From Gammaproteobacteria bacterium (GTDB lineage Bacteria; Pseudomonadota; Gammaproteobacteria; Steroidobacterales; GCA-2729495): DNA of 43,330 nucleotides. The DNA lies in contig SHZI01000011.1 in assembly GCA_009692345.1 (NCBI GenBank), positions 1-43,330 of the forward strand, written 5' to 3'. Below are positions 9,126 to 15,595 of this stretch, in pieces; position 1 is the first letter of the stretch; every line of letters starts with the position of its first letter. Position numbers and translations under genes: made by a program. The notes under the pieces are model-generated. The model was given only the letters and a program-made list of their open reading frames with translations, was not told the origin of the DNA and searched no databases.

Positions 9126-9810
9126 CAAAAAGGCTCATGCCATCCAGCCAGGTGTTCACCTGCTCCGGCGTCGCCGACGAACCCAGATACGGCACGGTCC
9201 CCAGCCGGAGCCCGGGCAAGCGCTGTTCCAGCGTGCGCAGGTTCTCGTCGAAGGCGTCCATAGTGGGGCCGGTGGTGTTGGCCACCCACCCGGCCAGGGT
9301 AAGCCCGGCTGCCTTGATGGCGGCGGCGGTCAGCAGCGCGTGATTGAGGCATCCCAGGCGCATCGCCACCACCAGGATCACCGGATAGCCCAGCGCCGTG
9401 GCCACGTCGGCCAGCGACTCCGCTTCATTAAGAGGAACGAGCCAGCCGCCCGCGCCCTCCACCAGGATCACGTCATGGCTGGCGGCGTCGATGCGGCGGA
9501 CGTGGGCCACCAGTTCCGCTGCAGTGGGCCTCATCCCCGCCCGGGCCGGAGCAATGTGAGGTGCGATGGCCAGCTCCAGGGCAAGCGGGTTGATGTCAGC
9601 GTAGTCCAGCGGGACAGAAGAGAGTTGCTGGAGCAGCAGGGCGTCGTCGTTGACCAGTCGGCCGTGCACAAGGGTGCAGCCCGCGGACACGGGCTTGAGA
9701 CCCACGGCCCTGAAGCCGTAAGCCCGGGCATTCAGCAGCAAGGCACCCGTAACCAGGGTCTTGCCCACGTTCGTATCCGTGCCGGTGATGAAGAAGCGCT
9801 TTGGCGTCAT
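9115..9810 (-). CDS. bioD: dethiobiotin synthetase
   Basis: BioD closes the ureido ring of dethiobiotin from diaminononanoate, CO2 and ATP. This 231-residue protein starts with FFITGTDTNVGKTLVTGALL, a P-loop (residues 10-18) typical of BioD. It continues with GLKPVSAG and the ILVEGAGGWLVPLN segment that binds substrate and ATP. ATG 9810 overlaps the bioF TGA as ATGA. Order in the operon is bioF, bioD, tauE/safE, bioA. The bioB, bioC and bioH genes are not in the window. Confidence 0.95.
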   Translation of the reverse strand: MTPKRFFITGTDTNVGKTLVTGALLLNARAYGFRAVGLKPVSAGCTLVHGRLVNDDALLLQQLSSVPLDYADINPLALELAIAPHIAPARAGMRPTAAELVAHVRRIDAASHDVILVEGAGGWLVPLNEAESLADVATALGYPVILVVAMRLGCLNHALLTAAAIKAAGLTLAGWVANTTGPTMDAFDENLRTLEQRLPGLRLGTVPYLGSSATPEQVNTWLDGMSLFGVA

Positions 9811-10976
9811 GCCGGGCTGGCCTGTTCGAGGGCCTCAAGCAGCCGGTCCACGTCGGCAAGCTCGTGCAGCGCCGAGAACGTGACCCGGAGTCGCGCGGTG
9901 CCCGCAGGCACCGTCGGTGGCCGGATGGCCGGCACGAGCAGGCCGCTGGATTCCAGGGCGGCACTGAGCGCCAGCGCCGCGCCCGACTCGCCAATGACCA
10001 GCGGCTGGATCGGGGTCGGCGACGGCAGCAGCCTCAGTCCCAGCTGGGTGGCGCCGGCTCGAAAGCGCGCCACCAGGTCCCGCAGCCGGTCGCGCCGCCA
10101 CTCCTCTGTTCGGGCGATCCGCAGGCTTTCCAGCGTGGCCACCGCCACCGCCGATGGCAGGGCTGTCGTGTAAATGTAATTGCGCGCCCGCTGAATCAGG
10201 GTCTCGATGAGCGCCTCACTCCCGGCCACGAAGGCGCCTGCCGTGCCGAAGGCTTTGCCGAGGGTCCCAACGAGCACGGGCACGTCGTCCAGGCCCTGGG
10301 CCACCGGCTCCACGACGCCACAACCGGCCGTGCCGTGCACCCCGCAGCCGTGGGCATCGTCGATCATCAGCCAGGCACTGTGGCGACGGGCCGTCGCGAC
10401 GAGTTCAGTCAGCCGGCAGAGATCGCCATCCATGCTGAAGGTGCCGTCGCTGACGATCAGCTTGCGGCGGGTTGAGCTGGCGCAGTCCGCCAGCCGGGCC
10501 TCGAGGTCGGACACTTCACTGTGGGCGAACCAGTTGAAGTGCGCGCGGCTGAGCCAGCCGCCGTCGAGCAGGGAGGCGTGGTTCAGGCGATCCTCGAAGA
10601 CGTGGTCGCCAGGCCCCAGCAGGGCGTTGATGGTGCCGACGTTGGCCGCATAGCCGCTGCCAAACAGCAGGACCCGGGGCCGGCCGGTGAAATCCGCCAG
10701 GGCTTCTTCCAGTTCCTCATGGGCGGCCGTGTGGCCACTGACCAGGTGGGAGGCGCCGGTTCCGGCGCCCCAGCGGTCCACGCCGGCCTTGAAGGCGGCG
10801 CCAACCCGCGGGTCCGCGGCAAGGCCAAGGTAATCATTGCTGCAGAAGTTCAGAAGGGCCCGGCCGTTGACGACGACCTCCCGCCCGGTGGGACTCCCGA
10901 TTACCCGGCGACGACGGTAAAGACGCCGCTTCTCCAGCGCCCCGAGGGTGGTCGTCAGGTCATCAAACGCTGCCAA
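9807..10976 (-). CDS. bioF: 8-amino-7-oxononanoate synthase
   Basis: BioF condenses pimeloyl-ACP (or -CoA) with alanine using PLP. The 389-residue protein shows RRRRVIGSPTG near the N-terminus, LLNFCSNDYLGLA, GTGASHLVSG, the cofactor region IDDAHGCGVHG and the Schiff-base lysine in LVGTLGKAFGTAGAF. No ATG or GTG is available in frame at the right place, so I use the TTG at 10976. That gives the normal family length and an N-terminus matching other BioF proteins. As first gene of the operon, its weak start codon may limit expression. A very long palindrome (11014-11099) lies 37 bp upstream. Confidence 0.93.
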   Translation of the reverse strand: MAAFDDLTTTLGALEKRRLYRRRRVIGSPTGREVVVNGRALLNFCSNDYLGLAADPRVGAAFKAGVDRWGAGTGASHLVSGHTAAHEELEEALADFTGRPRVLLFGSGYAANVGTINALLGPGDHVFEDRLNHASLLDGGWLSRAHFNWFAHSEVSDLEARLADCASSTRRKLIVSDGTFSMDGDLCRLTELVATARRHSAWLMIDDAHGCGVHGTAGCGVVEPVAQGLDDVPVLVGTLGKAFGTAGAFVAGSEALIETLIQRARNYIYTTALPSAVAVATLESLRIARTEEWRRDRLRDLVARFRAGATQLGLRLLPSPTPIQPLVIGESGAALALSAALESSGLLVPAIRPPTVPAGTARLRVTFSALHELADVDRLLEALEQASPA

Positions 10977-11013
10977 GCGCGGTCACCGAGGCTAAACTAG
11001 TCCTAGTCTAGCG

Positions 11014-11099
11014 AAAGGTACCGGACCTTAGTTTTGTTAGTTGTTTAGTTATTGGTCCCAACAACTAAACAACTAACAAAACTAAGGTCCGGTACCTTT
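11014..11099. repeat. 86-bp AT-rich palindrome with perfect 37-bp arms
   Basis: Arms 11014-11050 and 11063-11099 are perfect reverse complements over 37 bp around a 12-base centre. Within that centre, TTGG/CCAA can pair for four more bases. The outer part contains GGTACCGGACC. The inner part (TTTTGTTAGTTGTTTAGTT) is far more AT-rich than the surrounding genes. The right end repeats directly as GGTACCTTTTT at 11091-11101 and 11104-11114. It lies between the divergent bioF and the GST-like gene, so it is not placed as a terminator for either. It could be a miniature palindromic element or a cruciform-forming regulatory site. Confidence 0.9.
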
Positions 11100-11134
11100 T
11101 TGCGGTACCTTTTTGAGATGAACGGAGTCCCAGC

Positions 11135-11485
11135 ATGCTGAAAATCTATGGTCCCGCCCGCTCCCGCTCGTCCAGGGCACTCTGGATGGCCGAGGAATGC
11201 GGCATTCCCTTCGAGCATGAGGACCTGACCCGTTACCCGACGATGCCGGAAAAGTCCGCAGCGGTGCGGGAAAGCAATCCGATCGGCGTGCTGGAGGGGC
11301 ATCTGGCAGCTCAGCCCTGGCTGGTGGGCCCCGGTTTCACGGTCGCTGACCTGAACGTGGCGTCCGTGCTCACCATGGCTGCCGGGGCCAAGCAAGAGTT
11401 GACTGACTACCCCCACCTGCTGGCCTGGCTAAAGCGCTGTCAGGACCGGCCGGCCTACAGGAAGGCGACGGCTCCCAAGGCCTGA
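11135..11485 (+). CDS. miniature GST-like protein lacking the family's middle section
   Basis: At 116 residues this is about half the usual length of a glutathione S-transferase. The N-terminus (MLKIYGPARSRSSRALWMAE) is a normal start of the thioredoxin-like domain. By residue 50 the sequence jumps to a C-terminal helical segment (VLEGHLAAQPWLVG, then FTVADLNVASVL with the helix-6 N-cap motif). The expected middle is missing in frame: the cis-proline strand, the glutathione gamma-Glu site and helices 4-5. Glutathione binding is therefore unlikely in the usual way. The reading frame is intact, with GGAG before ATG 11135. Either a small adapted protein or a recent in-frame deletion. Confidence 0.75.
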   Translation: MLKIYGPARSRSSRALWMAEECGIPFEHEDLTRYPTMPEKSAAVRESNPIGVLEGHLAAQPWLVGPGFTVADLNVASVLTMAAGAKQELTDYPHLLAWLKRCQDRPAYRKATAPKA

Positions 11486-11526
11486 GTCCAGACCACCCGC
11501 AACTCGCAGGTCCGTTAACTCTCAAC

Positions 11527-12378
11527 ATGCAGCACTGGCGCGTTGGCGACGTCACGATTACCCGGATCATAGAGACCGAGGACCGGTCCATGACCGCGGC
11601 CGCCATGCTGCCGGAGGCAACCCCGGCCAATCTGGCGCCGATGGCGTGGTTACGGCCGCACTTCGTCTCGGAGACGGGGCAACTCATCAGCAGCATTCAT
11701 TCGCTGCTCGTACAGAGCCGTGGCCAGCGGATAGTCATCGACACCTGTCTGGGCAATGACAAGCCGCGGATCGTGCCCCAGTGGAACCAGCGCCAGGGCC
11801 GCTTCCTGGAGGACATCGCGGCCGCCGGGTTTCCCCGGGAGCGCGTGGACTTCGTCGTTTGCACCCACCTCCACCCGGACCACGTGGGCTGGAACACCAT
11901 GCTGGTGCATGACCGCTGGGTACCTACCTTTCCGTCCGCCCGGTATGTGTTCAGCGCCCTGGACTGGGCCTGGCTGGACAAGGCGCCCGTCAGTGCGCTC
12001 GGTGACTACGCCGGCGACTCCGTGCGCCCGGTGTTGGCCGCCGGCCAGGGCGAATGCGTGGCGCCGGACTTTCGTCTGACCGACGAGGTGTGGCTGGAAT
12101 CGACCCCGGGCCATTCCCCCGGCCACGTGTCGATACATATCGCGTCCCGCGGCGAACACGCCATCGTGACGGGCGACCTCATGCATCACCCCTGCCAGAT
12201 AGGCCGGCCCCGGTGGTCGAGCCCCTTCGACTTCGACAAGGCGGCAGCCCTCCAGACGCGCCTCGACTTTCTTGAGCGCTATGGCGACACGCCGGTACTC
12301 ATCTTTGGCAGTCATTTTGCTACCCCATCGGCCGGCCGCATCGTGCGGGACGGCGACGCCTGGCGCCTGGACGTGTAA
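11527..12378 (+). CDS. metallo-beta-lactamase-fold hydrolase
   Basis: This 283-residue protein carries the complete MBL metal site. HxHxDH is at residues 114-119 (THLHPDHVGWNT), a third His is in STPGHSPGHVSI, an Asp is in IVTGDLMHHP and a final His is in IFGSHFATPSAG. The combination is that of the AHL-lactonase/methyl-parathion-hydrolase branch rather than true beta-lactamases. No signal peptide is seen, so it is probably cytosolic. It follows the GST-like gene by 41 bp. Substrate is not predictable; lactones, organophosphates or thioesters are all used in this branch. Its stop abuts a small AAAAAG/CTTTTT hairpin shared with the convergent gene. Confidence 0.88.
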   Translation: MQHWRVGDVTITRIIETEDRSMTAAAMLPEATPANLAPMAWLRPHFVSETGQLISSIHSLLVQSRGQRIVIDTCLGNDKPRIVPQWNQRQGRFLEDIAAAGFPRERVDFVVCTHLHPDHVGWNTMLVHDRWVPTFPSARYVFSALDWAWLDKAPVSALGDYAGDSVRPVLAAGQGECVAPDFRLTDEVWLESTPGHSPGHVSIHIASRGEHAIVTGDLMHHPCQIGRPRWSSPFDFDKAAALQTRLDFLERYGDTPVLIFGSHFATPSAGRIVRDGDAWRLDV

Positions 12379-12392
12379 AAAGGTAGCTTTTT
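12377..12392. terminator. possible weak bidirectional terminator between convergent genes
   Basis: AAAAAG and CTTTTT flank GTAG, giving a 6-bp stem with T-runs in both directions. It sits exactly between the stop of the MBL gene (12378) and the stop of the convergent AhpD-like gene (12391). The stem is short and poor in GC, so termination strength is doubtful. Confidence 0.35.
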
Positions 12393-12966
12393 AGCGGTGC
12401 AGGGCGTGGTATTCGGGGTTGGGCATCAGGTCCAGGGCCTGGGCCATGCGGTTCGAGTAATTGAAGAAAGCGACGACCTCACCGATGTCGAAGAGGTCCG
12501 CATCGCCGAAACCGACGTCCCGCAGCGCTTGCCGGTCCGCCTCGCCAATGGACTCCGGCGCGGTCGTCAGCCGGTGGGCGAAATCGAGCATGGCCCGCTG
12601 GCGGGGCACCAGCGGCGCCACGCGGTAGTTGGTCACCAGCATCTCACCGAGCTGCGGATCACCACTCAACTCCCGCACCGCCTGGCCGTGGGCAATCAGG
12701 CAGTAGTAGCAGCGATTGCAGCTCGACACGACCACCGCAATCATCTCCCGCTCCAGAATCGACAGCCCTGAGTCCTCGGAGAGCATCAGCTCGTTGTACA
12801 GGCTGATGAAGTTGCGCAGCCTCGCCGGCCGGAACGCGTAGGCCCGGAGCACGTTCGGCACGAGCCCGAGCTTCTCCTGGCACTTGCGGAAGTACGTCTG
12901 CAGGTCGGCATCCAGTGACCCCGGGTCGGGCACGGGGAGCCGGGCGATATGGGGAGGCTGGGGCAT
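12391..12966 (-). CDS. AhpD/carboxymuconolactone decarboxylase-family peroxidase-related protein
   Basis: The 191-residue protein belongs to the AhpD-like all-helical family. The key site is E72 (in EREMIAVV) with C86xxC89xxxH93 (NRCYYCLIAHG), the proton-relay and redox-cysteine arrangement of alkylhydroperoxidase AhpD. The layout (N-terminal PVPDP, NVLRAYAFRP) is that of the uncharacterised peroxidase-related subfamily. It probably reduces peroxides with an unknown thiol donor. ATG 12966 is clear. It is convergent with the MBL gene and divergent from the oxygenase-like gene at 13049. Confidence 0.85.
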   Translation of the reverse strand: MPQPPHIARLPVPDPGSLDADLQTYFRKCQEKLGLVPNVLRAYAFRPARLRNFISLYNELMLSEDSGLSILEREMIAVVVSSCNRCYYCLIAHGQAVRELSGDPQLGEMLVTNYRVAPLVPRQRAMLDFAHRLTTAPESIGEADRQALRDVGFGDADLFDIGEVVAFFNYSNRMAQALDLMPNPEYHALHR

Positions 12967-13048
12967 GACGGTACCTTAAGCGGACTGATCCCGGCCAAAG
13001 CATACCCCCGCTTCCCTTCATCAGCAGCGCCCGCTAGGCTTCTGCGCC

Positions 13049-13666
13049 ATGCCCGTCCGCGCCCTGTTCCCCACTCTCATTTACAGCGCCCGCCTGCAGG
13101 GCGCTGGCACCATGGCCCTCAACAGGGAGCTGCTGAAGGAAACCCGCCAGATCCGCGCCCACGACCTGGCAGGGCGGAAATGGTCAGTCCGAAGGTACCC
13201 GGGCGGCTACACGTCCTACGGCTCCCTCTGCCACCTGCAGAAGATGTCCTCGACTTTCGCCATCCTGGAGCGGAAGTTGCGCCGCCACGTTAACGCCTAC
13301 GTCCGTGCCCTCGAACTGGATATGACGGGCCGCTCCCTCGCCATGACGGACTGCTGGGTCAACGTGATGGGACGGCAGGTGGTGCACGGCCTGCACCTGC
13401 ACCCGCTGGCCACGCTCAGTGGCACCTACTACGTGCAGACTCCCCGGGGTTGCGCGGGGCTCAAGGTGGAGGATCCCCGCCTCGACCGTTTCATGGCGGC
13501 CCCGCCCCGGCGCACGGACGGGCGGGCCGAAAACCAGCCCTGGGTCACCATTCCGGCGCAGGCAGGGCATGTGGTGCTGTTCGAAAGCTGGCTGCGGCAC
13601 GAGGTGCCGCCGAACCCGGCAGCTGGCGAGCGCGTGAGTATCAGCTTCAACTACAACTGGTTCTGA
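13049..13666 (+). CDS. putative 2OG-Fe(II) oxygenase-like protein (TIGR02466-type)
   Basis: This 205-residue protein begins MPVRALFPTLIYSARL, as in the TIGR02466/PF13759 group of putative 2-oxoglutarate-Fe(II) oxygenases. The likely metal site is VHGLHLHPLATLSGTYYV (His113, 116, 118), with a distal His in ESWLRHEVPPN followed by RVSISFNYNWF. That is the double-stranded beta-helix pattern, with the Arg that binds 2OG near the end. Substrate unknown; the family includes hydroxylases linked to peptide or phage-like contexts. Its 3' end overlaps the convergent small gene by 20 bp. Confidence 0.8.
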   Translation: MPVRALFPTLIYSARLQGAGTMALNRELLKETRQIRAHDLAGRKWSVRRYPGGYTSYGSLCHLQKMSSTFAILERKLRRHVNAYVRALELDMTGRSLAMTDCWVNVMGRQVVHGLHLHPLATLSGTYYVQTPRGCAGLKVEDPRLDRFMAAPPRRTDGRAENQPWVTIPAQAGHVVLFESWLRHEVPPNPAAGERVSISFNYNWF

Positions 13667-14132
13667 CCCTCAAGTCGCGCTCGGGCCGCCAGAAGCCACC
13701 GAGCGAACTCCAGGGAACCTGCTGCGTGTCGTCCACCAGTCCGTCCCCATTCACGTCAATGGCGAGCTGCACCGTCTGCGCGTTCTGCACCGTGGCCCGG
13801 ATGGTCGCGCCCGTCGCCACCAGTGGACTCAGGGCGAAAAAGTTCACGGCGCCCTCGAAGCGGGCGCCCTCCAGGCTGCCGGACTCTGCCGTCTCGCTGA
13901 TGAGCGGTAACGTGAAGTCGAGATCGATCTCGAGACTGCCGTCCCCGATGACCGTCTCGCCACCTGCCGTGATCGCCAGGTTCGTGAAGGTGACGGCGGC
14001 ACCAAGGGCATAGACGTCATTGAGGATATCCCCGCTGAAGCTGGCCACGTCGATGCGCAGGCCCACGGCATGACCATTGACGGGCAGATGAGCCAGACTC
14101 CAGAGGCCGGGGACGGCAAGGAATCGGGGCAT
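13647..14132 (-). CDS. hypothetical protein with a dockerin/EF-hand-like calcium loop
   Basis: I do not recognise this 161-residue protein. It is beta-rich with alternating hydrophobic and small residues and has a near C-terminal IDVNGDGLVDDT loop. That loop matches the DxNxDGxxD calcium-binding pattern of EF-hands and dockerins. There is no signal peptide and no clear ribosome site before ATG 14132. A REP palindrome (14134-14158) abuts the start. It may be the surviving C-terminal part of a larger secreted protein whose beginning was lost. The longer frame to 14207 runs into the SPFH gene and is not credible. The 3' end overlaps the convergent oxygenase-like gene. Confidence 0.5.
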   Translation of the reverse strand: MPRFLAVPGLWSLAHLPVNGHAVGLRIDVASFSGDILNDVYALGAAVTFTNLAITAGGETVIGDGSLEIDLDFTLPLISETAESGSLEGARFEGAVNFFALSPLVATGATIRATVQNAQTVQLAIDVNGDGLVDDTQQVPWSSLGGFWRPERDLRVRTSCS

Positions 14133-14133
14133 G

Positions 14134-14158
14134 GATTCGCGCCGGTCGGCGCTCCTAC
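14134..14158 (-). repeat. REP-like palindrome at the SPFH gene stop
   Basis: Read on the minus strand this is GTAGGAGCGCCGACCGGCG followed by CGAATC, a variant copy with stem GCGCC/GGCGC. Its GTAG supplies the TAG stop (14155-14157) of the SPFH gene. Confidence 0.8.
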
Positions 14159-15084
14159 GGGCGCGGCGACGGACCTGACTGACGCACCAGATTCGTTGCC
14201 AGGGCAATCATCGACGCGACATCGCTCAGGTTGGCGGGCACCACGAGGGTGTTCCCCGCCTTGGCCAGATTGCCGAACTGGGCCACGTAGGCCTCGGCCA
14301 CCCGCAGCTGCATGGCCTCGTGACCGCCGGTCTCCCGCAGCACCAGCGCGACTTTCTGCAGGCCCTCAGCCGTCGCTGTGGCGACCGCGAGGATCGCCTC
14401 CGCCTCGCCCTGGGCCTCGTTGATCTGCTGGCGCTGCTTCGCTTCAGAGGCCTTGATCACCCGCTGCTTGTCGCCCTCTGCCTCGTTGATCTTGGCATCC
14501 CGCTCGCCCTCCGACGTGAGCACGACGGCGCGCTTTTCCCGCTCCGCGCGCATCTGCTTCTCCATCGCGCTCAGCACGTCCCGGGGCGGGTTGATGTTCT
14601 TGATCTCGTAGCGGAGCACCTTCACACCCCACGCCTCGGAAGCCTTGTCGAGCTCGATGACCACGTTGGAGTTGATCGCGCCCCGCTCCTCAAAAGTGCG
14701 ATCCAGGTCGATCTTGCCGATCTCGCTCCGGAGCGTGGTCTGGGCCAGCTGCATGATGGCGAAGATGTAGTCGGTGATGCCGTAGCTCGTGCGCTGGGGA
14801 TCCAGGATGCGCAGGTACAGCACGCCATCCACGCCCACCTGCACGTTGTCCTTGGTGATGCAGGTCTGCTCGGGAATGTCGAGGGCCTGTTCCTTCAGGC
14901 TGTGCCGGTAGGCAATGCGCTCAACAAAGGGTACGAGGATGTGGAAACCCGCCTGCAGGACCCGGCTGAACTTGCCCAGGTACTCAACCACAAAGGCGCT
15001 CTGCTGGGGCACCACGATAGCCGTCTTGGCCAGAATGATGATGACAACAATGGCGACGACTACAGCAACAACGAATACGTCCAC
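14155..15084 (-). CDS. SPFH/band-7 (stomatin-like) membrane protein, QmcA type
   Basis: This 309-residue protein has an N-terminal membrane helix (VVAVVVAIVVIIILA), then a band-7 domain (PQQSAFVVEYLGKFSRVLQ through VLRYEIKNINPP). A long charged coiled coil (MEKQMRAEREKRA through AQGEAEAILA) comes next, then a C-terminal hydrophobic segment. It is the pattern of QmcA and slipin proteins that form oligomers in membrane microdomains. GTG 15084 is used, with AGAGGA upstream. The partner NfeD gene is immediately upstream (21 bp), the usual stomatin-NfeD operon. The stop codon lies in a REP element. Confidence 0.93.
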   Translation of the reverse strand: MDVFVVAVVVAIVVIIILAKTAIVVPQQSAFVVEYLGKFSRVLQAGFHILVPFVERIAYRHSLKEQALDIPEQTCITKDNVQVGVDGVLYLRILDPQRTSYGITDYIFAIMQLAQTTLRSEIGKIDLDRTFEERGAINSNVVIELDKASEAWGVKVLRYEIKNINPPRDVLSAMEKQMRAEREKRAVVLTSEGERDAKINEAEGDKQRVIKASEAKQRQQINEAQGEAEAILAVATATAEGLQKVALVLRETGGHEAMQLRVAEAYVAQFGNLAKAGNTLVVPANLSDVASMIALATNLVRQSGPSPRP

Positions 15085-15105
15085 AACAAGTCCTCTTCTA
15101 GTGAA

Positions 15106-15540
15106 TCAGTTCAGGGCCTCGACGCTGAGGGTGATGCCATCGACGGCGACAATCCGTACCCTGGAGCCCGGGGAAATCGGGACCTTGCCCACGTTCCTGG
15201 CTGTCCAGGTGGAGCCGCGCAAGTCAACGCGACAGGACTCGTCCACGGGCAGTCCAACAGGCAGAGTCAGGTGCTCGCGGAGCATATCGTTGGCCATGTC
15301 CGGAACATCCGGGCGCAGCAGCCGGTAGACCCGCTTGCGAAAAAACACCATCGCGACGAGGGCCAGCCCCGAGAAAATCAGCCACTGCCCCCACTCCGGC
15401 AACCCGGGCAGCGCGAAACCCAGGAGCCCCGTGATGATCGCGGCCACGCCCAGAAAAACAAGGAAGAAATCGGCCTCGATAATGAACAACTCGGCGCCCA
15501 GCAAGAGCACTCCGATAACCAGCCAGCCCCACCAGACCAT
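15106..15540 (-). CDS. NfeD-family membrane protein (short form)
   Basis: The 144-residue protein starts with two membrane regions (GWLVIGVLLLGAELFIIEAD and LVFLGVAAIITGLLGF), then a third segment. It ends with a soluble OB-fold domain (REHLTLPVGLPV through PISPGSRVRIVAVDGITLSV). This is the short NfeD type that accompanies SPFH proteins and lacks the ClpP-like protease domain. First gene of a two-gene operon with the SPFH gene. The partner roles are inferred from the conserved pairing. Confidence 0.9.
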   Translation of the reverse strand: MVWWGWLVIGVLLLGAELFIIEADFFLVFLGVAAIITGLLGFALPGLPEWGQWLIFSGLALVAMVFFRKRVYRLLRPDVPDMANDMLREHLTLPVGLPVDESCRVDLRGSTWTARNVGKVPISPGSRVRIVAVDGITLSVEALN

Positions 15541-15595
15541 GGCGCCTCCCTACCCGAACCAGAAAGCCACGACTCTTATAGCCGATCTGCGCTGC

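Noticed and set aside
11014-11101. Long palindrome followed by T-run as a rho-independent terminator
   Set aside because: No gene runs into it; both neighbours are transcribed away from it.
10977-11134. BirA-type biotin operator before bioF
   Set aside because: No TTGTAAACC/GGTTTACAA-like pair is present; the palindrome there has a different sequence.
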